Shown here piece by piece: positions 24,472 through 34,220 of a DNA stretch of 64,000 bases. Positions within the stretch are counted from its first letter, which is position 1; every line of letters starts with the position of its first letter. The position numbers and the translations under genes were made by a program. The stretch covers positions 2,108,001 to 2,172,000 of the forward strand of contig NW_024467120.1 of NCBI RefSeq assembly GCF_017591425.1, read 5' to 3'. The stretch comes from Ochotona curzoniae. Taxonomy: Eukaryota > Chordata > Mammalia > Lagomorpha > Ochotonidae. The notes beneath the pieces are model-generated. The model had not been told where the DNA came from. It made no database searches and saw nothing but the letters and a program-made list of their open reading frames with translations.

Positions 24472-24799
24472 GTTTTTAAGATTTATTTTTATTATTTTTT
24501 CATTGGAAAGGCGGATATACAGAGAGGAGAGACAGAGAGGAAGATCTTCTGTCCGATGCTTCACTCCCCAAGTAAGCGCAACGGTCGATGCTATGCCGAT
24601 CCGAAGCCAGGAACCTCTTCTGGGTCTCCCAGGCGGGTGCAGGGTCCCAAAGCTTTGGGCCGTCCTCGACTGCTTTCCCAGGCCACAAGCAGGGAGCTGG
24701 AAGGGAAGCGGGGCTGCCGGGATTAGAACCGGCGCCCATATGGGATCCCGGGGCATGCAAGGCGAGGACCTTAACCACTTGCGCCACCGCGCCGGGCCC
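24472..24799 (-). repeat. CSINE, young pika-type, antisense, full length with TSD
   Basis: Full-length and little decayed: AAGATTTATTTTTATTATTT near 24478, GGAAAGGCGGATATACAGAG near 24504, GGCCGTCCTCGACTGCTTTC near 24658, GCGCCACCGCGCCGGGCCC at its 5' end (24781-24799). Target-site duplication AATAACTGGGTTTT (24458-24471) and AATAACTGGATTTT (24800-24813), with one mismatch. Confidence 0.97.
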
Positions 24800-24813
24800 A
24801 ATAACTGGATTTT

Positions 24814-25405
24814 ATAGTGAAGGATTGGTTTCTGTGTTCAGTCAGTGACGGCTGCACAACTGATATGGCTCTGCATAGAAAAACTGTGATAACCCTCAAT
24901 TACAGGAAAGGGAGGAGGAGAAAAGAGACCACAGCAGCCCTGGGTTCTTGCATAGAAGTCATCTGATTGGCACAGGAGAGCTTTGCCCCTTGCTGACTAA
25001 TGGCTTCTCAGGGGACAACGCAAGCCCATAGGGCAGGGTAGAGAACAGAGAAAATATCACAAAACAGTGGCAGGTGGCAACTTCCATGCTTCTGAGAAAG
25101 CGAGTTCCCTCATAAGGGTCTCTCCGGCCCTGCCTCAGTCAAGGTTGAGTAGGGGTGTGGAGTATGGTCAAGTGTAGTCCCAAGTCATCACTGCTCACTC
25201 AGCTACCTCTGGCCCCAGAATCACAGCCTTGGGTACTTTGGAACAACAAGAAAAATAAACATCCATTCTCATTTCCAGAGATTCTGGGCATTTCCCAAAG
25301 TAGCCAAGACAGTCAGCCACATGTTTTTCTACCTAGAGAACATGGGCACTTTTTCCTTTGTAATATGATTTCTTGGCTGGAGAGGAACTATTAGGCACCC
25401 TGAGA
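24814..25405. other. unassigned intergenic DNA
   Basis: No gene or repeat recognised. Confidence 0.35.
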
Positions 25406-25690
25406 TGCTCTGTAGAAATGCAAGATGATATTGTATTGTATTAATGTCACTTAATGGTAGCTGTCAATGATAGTGATGGAATAAATATGGAAAAGGAAAT
25501 TACTGTAATTGATTGACAGCCTGGAATATTCCATATTCAACCTAATGAGAGAAACACATGAACAGCAGCTTCCAATGCAGGCTATTAATGCAAATCGTAT
25601 GCACCGTACCGGCATGCTGAATTATGCAATGCCATGTGAATGTCTAATCCATTTCACCAGGCTTGTCTTTATCTGGAAAAAAAAAATATT
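25406..25690. promoter_or_regulatory. candidate conserved noncoding element
   Basis: AT-rich, repeat-free block dense in homeodomain-type words: TGATTGACAG (25510-25519, PBX/MEIS-type), GGAATATTCC near 25523 (contains a TEAD-like GGAATATT), ATGCAAAT octamer (25588-25595), ATTATGCAAT near 25621 and GGCTATTAATGC near 25581. The composition is typical of developmental enhancers. Conservation itself cannot be seen from one sequence. Confidence 0.4.
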
Positions 25691-26489
25691 TTACTGACAT
25701 GCTGATTAGTATATTAGGAGAGTTTAAGAAGTTTGGTGCTAAAGGAAGTACCATCCTAGTGTTATTAATTTAGCTCTGAACAAGACAAACAGCTCAGTGC
25801 AGCCATCGAAACCACTACGTAAGTCTACAAGATAACTTTGTCAAGACTGATGGCAATTTCCAGAAAATTCTTGTGATATGTGGAAGGAATTAGCAAATAG
25901 ATAAGGAGTACATCGGTTTTCTGGGAAACCACAGTTAAAGATCCAGTCCTCACGCAGAACCACACACCTGCCAAGATGCCGACGCCTATGCAATCACTGT
26001 TCCTCAGATGTTCAGGAATTTGTGGAAACTTCTCACGGAACCAGATGTGGAAGGTCAAGAGACCAACATGTACAAATAAGGTTTAGGACCTACTTCCGGA
26101 ACCCCATGGAGATTTAAGTACTGCCCAGACATCATCACCATCAACAGCACTAAACACTCCCTCTGGGAACATGTTAATGTGGAAAAAAGGTCTGCTGGGA
26201 TGAGAAAGCGAGTTGCCAATTACCCAGGACTTACACATCCCAAGAAAGCACAGCTTTGAGAATGCAGAGCCCTAAGCTATTTATTCTCTGCTCTTATCAG
26301 TCCTTGAAAAATCTGAACCAATAGGGGAAGAGCCTGGATTTCTAACTAACATATCCTACAGCTTTCCACTAGTTAGCTTGAAGGCACTGGTGTGGAAGAA
26401 AGACTTTGAGCATCACACGCTTCCACTAGTGGTCTCAGGAGGGTCTTCTTGGCTTGGTGCATAGATGAAGTTTGATCTCATTCTACAAA
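25691..26489. other. unassigned intergenic DNA
   Basis: No exon. The short minus-strand frame (25825-26058) has no recognisable feature. Confidence 0.35.
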
Positions 26490-26760
26490 CACTTTTTTTA
26501 AAAACTTTCATGCACCAGGTATTACACTAGGCCCTGGACACAGAAGCCCTGCTCCTGTTCTCTTGAAGCTTCCATTCTAGTGGAAGAGACACAAATGAGA
26601 TGACAGTTACAAGAGGATGGGAAGGGTGTCAGAAAAGACAAAGGGCGGGTCTATAATGGTGAGTGGGGGAGAGGCAGGGCAGGAGGAGATTGACACGGCC
26701 TGGGCTACAGAAGCTGAGCAAAGGCACACCTCAACGGATGCTGGGAATATTTTCCAAAGA
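26490..26760 (-). repeat. L2 fragment, antisense
   Basis: TGCACCAGGTATTACACTAGGCCCTGGACACAG near 26511-26543, then CTTGAAGCTTCCATTCTAGTGGAAGAGAC near 26562-26590, is the reverse complement of the L2 3' end (…TCTAGACTGTAAGCTCC… / …TGCCTGGCACATAG…). The adjoining GGGGGAGAGGCAGGGC region may be the upstream part. Confidence 0.65.
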
Positions 26761-27084
26761 ACCACTAAAACTCACCTAGCTCTACGGCATGCAACATGGT
26801 ATTGGAGTAGTGCACATTGGAATAGTGAAGGAAAAGTCATTAACGCATACATGACCTCGCACACTCACTATTGTAAAGCCTTCTCTACTAACAATTTTCA
26901 GAAATGTAATACGTGGTAATTAGCCAGCATCAACACACACACAACAGGCCTCCTGCACTTGCTGCTCCTCATGGACCTCTTGTGCTCTCTGCCCTCCCTT
27001 CCCCCGCTCCACCACTGCCAGCCTCTGCTCACCCTGCTCTGCTCTCGGCTTCCGTGAGTTCTACTTTCAGAATCCACAGCTAAG

Positions 27085-27470
27085 TCAAGTCAGGCAGTGT
27101 GTGTCCTTCGGTCCCGATTTAGTTCTGTTAGTGAAATGTCCCAAAGACCCATACGTGTTGCTGCAAGTGACAGAATCCCCGCCCCCCTAAAAAAAGGCTG
27201 ACTTTTACAAATAAAGTGCATAGAATGGTATATTATACATTTTCTTGATTCATGCACCACCTGACATTTGAGTTGATTTTGTATCTTGCCTATTATAAAT
27301 GATGCTGCAGTGAACATGGGGTTGCAGTGTCTCTCCAACACACCCCTTTCACTTCTTATTGATATACTTCCAGAAATAAGATTGCTGGATCACATAGTAG
27401 TCCTACTTTGAATTTTTTTAAGAAAACTCCTACTGTTTTCTGTAATAGCTGTACCAGATAATTAGTTTTA
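27085..27470 (-). repeat. L1 fragment, antisense (old L1M type)
   Basis: Plus strand reads CCATACGTGTTGCTGCAAGTGAC near 27150, GAATGGTATATTATACATTTTC near 27222, TTTGAGTTGATTTTGTATCTTGCC near 27268, GATGCTGCAGTGAACATGGGG near 27301, AAGATTGCTGGATCACATAG near 27378 and CTACTGTTTTCTGTAATAGCTG near 27429. This is the reverse complement of the L1 ORF2 C-terminal/3' UTR region in correct order. Confidence 0.85.
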
Positions 27471-28255
27471 TGTTTTAGAGTTTGACAATCACATAGTTAC
27501 ACAGATACGTATCGAAGCTCAACAAACCTATTTTATTGTCACAATACTGATATAAACCCTCTTCTTTTAAAAAAAATGTGCAAATGTGTAAAGCAAATTG
27601 ACTTGAAGAAATTTTTCAGAAAGTCAGAGCTCAATTTTTATTCAAACATGGCAAAGTTTGATATCCAAATGGCCAAAGTTTGGGAAACCTGGAAGAGGGA
27701 TAGGTAACAAGAAAAGGGATGGGTTACCCCAGAGGAAAGGGGCCGGGGAGGGAGCTGAAACAACAGAACCAAGAAAAACAAGTGTCGATTCCAAAAGCTT
27801 CCTCCGTGTGCTCTCACACACATTATTTCCATCTTTCACCATCACCCGTCCCCCGTGGTGTAATGTGGTCTCGTCAACTTTTCTATAGAATAATTGAGGC
27901 CTTTGCAAAGTGGAATCAAACACTAAAGGTCACCCTGCAAATTAGCAGTGGAGGTAGAGTTACAAGCCAGGCCTTCCCTTGTCCAGTTGGGAACCATGGC
28001 TCTCGCCTCCAAGGTGCCAAGTATACAGCAAGAGGGAAAATGAAACTTTATATTAAGCAAACTGAGCAAAATCAGGCACTTCTGAGAGAAAAATACAGGC
28101 TACAGCTGGGTTGGAAAACATAATGTTGTTTTCATTACCAGAAGTCTTTGGAAATGACCTCGTCTCAAAGGCCACATAGAATCCTGCTGAATATATGTTC
28201 AGTCTCTTTCCAACAAAAAAGTTCCTAGCATAGGAAGGCTGCTTACACTGGAGAA
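27471..28255. other. unassigned intergenic DNA
   Basis: No gene seen. The overlapping frames at 27642-28123 on both strands have no domain. Confidence 0.35.
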
Positions 28256-28415
28256 GGCTGAGTTCCACTTGAGGTGCTCAGACGTGCTCATCATGCAGCG
28301 TGCCCATCTCAGCACTAGCTAACGCATCTGTGCACTGTGCTACGACATGTTGGTCAGCGACCATCAGAAGATGTGATCATAGCCCACGTAAGGTGATAAC
28401 GCAGCTAAGCGACAA
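28256..28415 (+). repeat. 160-bp direct repeat, copy A
   Basis: Near-identical to 28945-29105: GGCTGAGTTCCAC..., CAGCACTAGCTAAC, and an identical core GTTGGTCAGCGACCATCAGA plus the following 20 bases. Its second half is part of the ancient DNA-transposon-like repeat that continues past 28415. Confidence 0.9.
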
Positions 28416-28700
28416 TTGAGCCATTGTGATGTCATAGTATCGTGCATTGTTCACGTGGTTGTGTGACACGTAAACACTCATACTGTGCTGTCAGTCACAG
28501 GAAAGATTAGCATATACAGTTTTGTACAGTATACCATACTTGGAGATAGTAAGCAACCACATTGCTGCTTTTTTGCATTTTCTATGCTAAACTTTAATCA
28601 TAACTTTAGTGTGTTCCTTTTACTTGTAAAACAAAAACCAAACCCCAAAACACAAAGGTCCATTCACTATAAAACTATGCTGTGTCACACCCGCACCAGC
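28330..28700 (+). mobile_element. ancient DNA-transposon-like interspersed repeat
   Basis: Order of words: TGTTGGTCAGCGACC near 28350, GCCATTGTGATGTCATAG near 28421, CATTGTTCACGTGGTTGTGTG near 28447, ACAGTTTTGTACAGTATACC near 28515 and GTGTGTTCCTTTTACTTGT near 28610. This matches an old placental repeat I recall (TIR-like CAGTCATGCGTCGCTTAACG) but cannot name. The copy at 53505-53995 is the same family in opposite orientation. Confidence 0.55.
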
Positions 28701-28884
28701 TCACACATCTCGTGTTTACAGCATCTCTTGACAGCATCAAGAGGCCCCACAAAGCGATTGACCTACCTCGTCTGGGTTTCTCAAACGCACCCCAGGTTCA
28801 CACAACGAGATCCAATGGTGATGAATGTGCGTTTCTCAGATCACGTCTCCCTCACTACGCACAGCACAGCTACAGCCTCTCCAC

Positions 28885-28944
28885 CTTGACTCCAATGAAG
28901 TCAATGGACTTCATTGACTCCAATAATGACTCAATGACTCCAAT
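28885..28944. repeat. cluster of TGACTCCAAT short repeats
   Basis: TGACTCCAAT occurs four times here: near 28888, near 28915, at 28935-28944 and, beyond copy B, at 29106-29115. Interleaved with AATGAAGTCAATGGACTTCATT, an imperfect palindrome. Confidence 0.85.
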
Positions 28945-29105
28945 GGCTGAGTTCCACTGAGGCGCTCAGTCGTGCTCATCATGCAGTGGCGCCCTTCTCA
29001 GCACTAGCTAACACATCTGTGCACTGTGCAATGACAATGTTGGTCAGCGACCATCAGAAGATGTGATCATAGCCCACGTCAGGTGATAATGGAGCTAAGC
29101 GACAA
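28945..29105 (+). repeat. 160-bp direct repeat, copy B
   Basis: Copy of 28256-28415 with a handful of substitutions and 1-base indels, 689 bases downstream. Flanked exactly by the direct repeat TGACTCCAAT (28935-28944 and 29106-29115). Confidence 0.9.
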
Positions 29106-29115
29106 TGACTCCAAT

Positions 29116-29462
29116 AATCCAATGGAAGGCAGGTGGCTGTCTGGGTATACTTTGGGTGCATCCTAAGGAAGTCAGCTTTATTTTTCGATCCCTACCATCT
29201 TGGCATAATGAAATCCACAAGCCCATGCCCTGTTGTGTAAAGGGAAGGGCTCACTACCAAAAGCTCCTCAAGGACTCTGCACATGATGCCTGCAAGGGTT
29301 GCTCAGCCTACCAGGCAGTTTCTGTGTCCTCTGCTGCCTGACTCACTAATTGCTTTCTGCCCCTGCCCAGTCTGTCTCTACATTTCCTTCTTTATTATGT
29401 CGCCAATCCTTGGCTCTCACAGATCTCCAGCTTCAAGGATTTTGATTCAAGCACGCACCCAA
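29116..29462. other. unassigned intergenic DNA
   Basis: No gene or repeat recognised. Confidence 0.35.
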
Positions 29463-29781
29463 TATTTTTTGAAGATTTCATTGAAAGTCCAAGTGACAAA
29501 GGAAAGGAAAGAAAGATTAAGATTCCATCCTCCACTCAATTCCCAAGTGGCCACAACAGTGAGGGCTGAGCCACGGCCAGGTTAGAAGCCACGAGTTTCG
29601 TTAGTTCTCCCATGTGAGTGCAGGAGCCAATTTGAATGCATTTGAGCCAACTTTTACTGCTTTCCCAGGAGAGTTAACAGGGAGCTAGATTAGAAATGGA
29701 GCAGCCAGGACCTGAACTTCATATGGAGTGCTGGTATCACAGACAGTGGTTTAACTGACTGCACCACAACACTGACGCCCC
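29463..29781 (-). repeat. CSINE, old, antisense
   Basis: Reverse-complement order: GAAGATTTCATTGAAAGTCC near 29470, CAATTCCCAAGTGGCCACAAC near 29537, TACTGCTTTCCCAGGAGAG near 29657, GGAGCAGCCAGGACCTGAAC near 29698, CACCACAACACTGACGCCCC near 29761. Confidence 0.85.
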
Positions 29782-30404
29782 ATGGAGCCAACACTGGTAG
29801 GAGAACTTTCAGTACGTGCCAGGCTCCAGTCTGAATGTTTGTTATCCAAACCCAGTCCTCACTTTCTACAGGAGTGAGAGCCTGTGCTTTAGAGCGAGAA
29901 GAGGAATCACCTTATAGTTTAAAAACAATTCTAGGTTTAGTAGTGTCAACATTGTCCATGCAGGATTATCTTTCAAAGACACATATGAAAGGAAGTGAAC
30001 ATAGAATTCTCTAGCATCCGTAAGCCTCTTGGCGAAAATCACATTTAGGTCGTGCCCTGAATCAGGAAGAGCAAATGGACAGCATTCCAAGTAGAATAAC
30101 AAGCTGGTGCTTTGGGCAATTGCACAGGGACAGTGTGGTGTACTGATTCTCGGTGGAGACCTTGGTGGCAATATCTTGCAAGAATGTCCCACGCATTCAA
30201 ACATTTCCAGCATCTTCCCTCCCCTTAAATGCTGGGAAAGTCACTAGTTTTAGCTACCCACACTGCACACGTGCGTACATATGGACTTCTCTCAGTGCTG
30301 CATGCATAGCTCTGGACTTTCCCTGCTGAGAAACACTAAAACGGAGCAGGCATTGCTCCTGTGCATGTAGTTCAGGTGGCTCCAGCTCACACCAGACTAA
30401 GCAA
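29782..30404. other. unassigned intergenic DNA
   Basis: No gene or repeat recognised. Confidence 0.35.
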
Positions 30405-30700
30405 GCATATTGCTTCCCTAACCAAGTTCCACACCATGGATGTCCTAAATAGCCAGAAATTTTCCATTCACATTTCCAGAGGCTGGGAGTCCAAGATTAA
30501 GGTGTCGATAGGGTCAGCTCCTTCTGGGGGCTGAGAAACAGGAATTATTGTAGACCCCATAGCTCTCCATGGCCTCAAGCTCTCCAGTCTTCTTACCTCT
30601 GCATCTCTGTCCACCCTGCTGATGTCCTCTTAAGCTGATCACCTGCAAAAAAGCCTTCTTACAAATAAAGCCACTGCATGAGTACTCGGGACTTCTGCAT
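30405..30700 (-). repeat. MaLR LTR (MLT1-like), antisense
   Basis: Plus strand: CTAACCAAGTTCCACACC near 30418, TTCACATTTCCAGAGGCTGG near 30468, GAGTCCAAGATTAAGGTGTC near 30487, TTCTTACCTCTGCATC near 30590, CTTACAAATAAAGCC near 30658. This is the reverse complement of the MLT1 3' half. Confidence 0.7.
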
Positions 30701-32584
30701 CTTTGTGGCAAGGGCACATCTCAGCTCTTGATGCAGGGGAAAGGATTTGTTTTTTTATTTTCAATGTAATCTCTTAAAGAAATGAAGAGACTTTTTTTTT
30801 TCCTCCAAAGGCCATTTAGATATTTAAAACATCATTTGCAGGCTGTGAAAAATTAAGAACTCAAAATATTAACCTGCTGGAGTTATTGAATTTCAAGATC
30901 CTTGGCAGGACCAGACCAAATGACTCTGTGGACCTTCACCAGCCCATGGGCTGCTTGTTCCCCGCCCATTAGATCACTCTAAGCAGCTGAGTGACATGAT
31001 CTGATGTCTGCTTTGCAAAAATTACTCAGATTGCTAAGAGGAGCCTGGGTTATTGGAATCAAGAGTAGAATTCAGGAAAGCAGCCAGTACACAAAGGATG
31101 CAGGTGGCCTATAAGCAAGTGTTTTGATAACTTCAGTCAGGTATATTCAGCACTTAGCCGAGTGGAGATGCTCTACCAAAAAAACGGGCTGACACTCAAT
31201 CCGGAGGAGTTGTGCAGAGACAGGGAAACTGGGACCAACCCATCCAACAAGGCAAACTGTGGGATCCATCAGCCTTCAAGCAGAGACCAGAAATGACACA
31301 GCCAGGCTTCTGGGGACAGAGGATAGAGTCCCATGGTCTCCCAAGTGTTCACCTACCTGCAGGGGTGTACAATACCAACAATTCCCACACTGTCACTCAA
31401 GATGCCTCTACCACCTCAGTCAGCAGGAGCATGACAAGGTGGCAGCACCTGTGCCTTGTCCTCACTCCATTCCTCTACTCCAGCCGATCACAGCGCATGC
31501 CTGGGCCGCACACTGCCACCTTCTCAGCGCTGCAGCCATGCACATCCCTTCCAGTGCACGAATGAATGAATACTACCCTCCCCAACAACGAGAGCAGCGT
31601 GGGATACCTTCCAGGTTTGACTGCTGACAGATGAAAAAGTATGTCACCATGGCTTTGTCACCAAATGTTGCAAAGCAGAAGCCTTTGTTTATTTTGTTTT
31701 GCTCTGTGCTTTCCCTTTCTCCCCCTAGTTTATGCTGATGAATCCAACCTACATTTGTGTAAAAGGAGATGGAGCAGGTGACGTCAACCTGGCATGTGAA
31801 AGTGTCAGTGACTTGCTGTTGTCAGTTGCTCACTCCTTCCAAATCAATCAGCCAGGGCAGCAACAGCAAGTGAGAGGGTGTTGCAGTTCCTTATGCAGTT
31901 TGGGGTGACAACACTGTGGTCATCAGGTGATCGCTCAAGTGGCTGAGTTTTAGTTTCAACATCAAATGAGAACCACGGCATGGAGGTTGACAATTGAAGA
32001 AGCATTTTGAAACATCTTTTTGAAACAAGGCGTTACCTGCAGACCTTTTCTCACTCGCCAGCCTCCTTGGCTCTCTGCAAGCAGTGATGAAACAGGAGAA
32101 GACCACAGGACCACCTACCTGAGCGCAGGGATTGCCAACCGCCAGGCACAGGTTCATGCCAGTCACCTCCTGCTTGCTGCCACGCCTCAGCCAAGAATGG
32201 TGTCACATTTTTAGCTGGCTTTACAAAATGAAAGAATATTTCATAACACTAGTAATATTCATTACACATGAACATGACCTGAAATTCAAGTCTCAGTGTC
32301 CAACAAACAAAATTTTACAGAAACCTGGCTGTGTTTATTTGCGGACCACAGTTGTCTGTGGCTGTTTTCTGGAAGTATTTAATAAAATTGAGTGTTTTTT
32401 TTTTAATCAGAGATTAAGTGGCCTACAATGCCTAACATGCTGACTGTCTGGCCCTTTGGAGTAAAAGGGTTACCTGCTCTAGAGTTTAAGGAAGCAACAC
32501 ACAACTCCTCTGTATAATCTTCCCGCCCTTCTCCTAACTCTCCACCTAACTCCGTGGAGCTTACGTCTAACTTCAGAAAATCCG
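30701..32584. other. unassigned intergenic DNA (about 1.9 kb)
   Basis: No exon. The overlapping frames at 31212-31627 lack domain features. 32230-32440 is AT-rich with poly(T) near 32394. Confidence 0.4.
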
Positions 32585-32585
32585 C

Positions 32586-32699
32586 AATGAGATCCTGCTA
32601 TGCTCAGGCAGCAGGCCAGGTCCAATGAGCTCCTACTATGCTCAGGCAACAGGCCAGGTCCAGTGAGCTCCTACTATGCTCAGGCAACAGGCCAGGTCC
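32586..32699. repeat. 38-bp unit, three tandem copies
   Basis: Units at 32586-32623, 32624-32661 and 32662-32699, each ending AGGCCAGGTCC and containing CTATGCTCAGGCARCAGG. Units 2 and 3 differ at one position; unit 1 differs at a few. Repeats the core of the adjacent L2 fragment. Confidence 0.95.
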
Positions 32700-32790
32700 T
32701 AGGAGAACACACATGGATGGGAATAGACAGCCGCTGCCCTCAGAGCTCAGCATCCAGCGAAGGAGCAGGTGTGAGGTACACACCGGGCAA
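32662..32790 (-). repeat. L2 fragment, antisense
   Basis: GAGCTCCTACTATGCTCAGGCAACAGGCCAGGTCC, then GCTGCCCTCAGAGCTCAGC near 32732, resembles the reverse complement of the L2 terminal region (CTACTATGTGCCAGGCACTG ... CCCTCATGGAGCTTACAG). Confidence 0.5.
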
Positions 32791-32977
32791 GCCGCAGTGC
32801 AGGGGAAACCAGCACGTGGCCAGCTTTCCAAAGAGAGGACACCATAAAAGCACAGAACAGGTAAAGCAATATTCTGTTCCAGGACACCAAGCAGGATTAA
32901 CGATTGATCAGCGTTTTGTAGGAAATGTTGAAGTCCATCAGGGGAAGAGAAACGGTGGCTTATTTCAATTTGGGAAG

Positions 32978-33225
32978 TAGAGGCAGGCATTTGGTAGAGT
33001 GGATAAACTGCTGCTCGAGAGGCTCGCATTCATGTGCATGTTCGAACCTTGGCATGTACAGATGATATAGGCAGAGGGTGACAGTGCAAGGACTTGGATC
33101 CCTGGTGTCCACGTGGGAGACCCAGGTTGAATTTCTGACTCCTGTCTTGAGCCTGGTCCAGCACTGACTTTCGTGGGCCCTTATGTAGTGAACCAATGAA
33201 TATAAGAGATTGTGTGTGTGTGTTT
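32978..33225 (+). repeat. CSINE, old
   Basis: AGGCAGGCATTTGGTAGAGTGG near 32981, CATGTTCGAACCTTGGCATG near 33038 (B-box), GTGACAGTGCAAGGACTTGGATCCCTGG near 33078, CACGTGGGAGACCCAGG near 33110, GTGAACCAATGAATATAAGAG near 33188. Tail replaced by (GT)n. Confidence 0.8.
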
Positions 33226-33419
33226 AAAATCAGGAAAATTCAAACGTAAAAAGAAGGAAGGAAAGTAGGAAGCATAGATGAAGGAAGAAATGGGCAAGGG
33301 TAGAGAGGCAGGCGGCGTTCAATTGTGCAGAGGCGGGATTTTATCTTCCACCTAAGAACAGTGCGAGGTCACACACAATGTCCTCGGCTGCAGTGTTCAT
33401 CAGCAAGACGCTGAAGCAA

Positions 33420-33566
33420 CGAAACATCCACGCGACAGCAGGTGAATAACTGATGGTACATTCACACAACGGAGTGTTAAAAACTGGTAGAAATAAATCT
33501 ATCCACAGAATAGACAATAATAATGGATGAACCTTGGCAACGTAACATTAACCTGAAAAAGTAAGA
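33420..33566 (+). repeat. L1 fragment, 5' side of inserted CSINE
   Basis: CAGCAGGTGAATAACTGATGG near 33437, GTACATTCACACAACGGAGTG near 33457, AATAATGGATGAACCTTGGC near 33520 and ACATTAACCTGAAAAAGTAAG near 33545. This is the conserved L1 3' stretch (GTGAATGGATAAA ... GATGAACCTTGAAAACAT ... GTGAAAGAAG). Confidence 0.75.
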
Positions 33567-33579
33567 CCTATAAGAATCA

Positions 33580-33939
33580 TATATCGTGGGCCCAGCGTGA
33601 TAGCCTAATGGCTGCTAAAGCCCTTGCCTTGCATGCACTGGGATCCCATATGGGCACCGTTTCATATCCTGGTGGCCTTGCTTCCCATCCAGCTCCCTGC
33701 TTGTGGCCTTGGGAAAGCAGTTGAGGACAGCCCAAAGCCTTGGGATCCTGTACCTGTGTGGGAGAACCAGAAGAAGCTCCTGGCACCTGGTGCTGGTTCC
33801 TGGCTTCCGATCAGCACAGCTCCGGCCATTGTGCTCACTTGGGGAGTAATTCATCGGACAGAAGATGTTCCTCTCTGTCTCTCCTCCTCTCTGTATATAT
33901 GACTTTCCAATAAAAATAAATAAATCTTTCTTTAAAAGT
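33580..33939 (+). repeat. CSINE, pika-type, with TSD, inside L1
   Basis: Begins GGGCCCAGCGTGATAGCC at 33588, ends CCAATAAAAATAAATAAATC. Target-site duplication CCTATAAGAATCA at 33567-33579 and 33940-33952, exact. Contains a small internal duplication (CTGGCACCTGGTGCTGGTTCCTGG near 33779). Confidence 0.96.
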
Positions 33940-33952
33940 CCTATAAGAATCA

Positions 33953-34220
33953 CATGCCATGATGAACATTTTTTTCAAATAGTAAGAATAACTAAACACC
34001 AAGAGATACTTTTAAGAATATACTTATGAAATAAAGCTGTATTCCCTACTCTAGGGGAGCAAAACCAAGATTCAGAACAGCAAGGTATCCGCATTCTGGA
34101 ACTGGGACTAGGAATTCCAAGCGGAAGAATGTTGTGGTTAATGTCCTACTTCTTGTGGCCAGTGGATTCATAGGTTTTTGCTATACTAAAAATTAAATAC
34201 AGCTATGAGGAGCTATTAAG
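33953..34220. other. AT-rich DNA downstream of SINE insertion
   Basis: Probably contains the rest of the interrupted L1, but the match is not clear after the target-site duplication. Confidence 0.3.

Noticed and set aside
28256..29105. CRISPR-like or satellite array
   Set aside because: Only two copies of a 160-bp unit, 689 bases apart, in a mammalian genome. No regular spacers.
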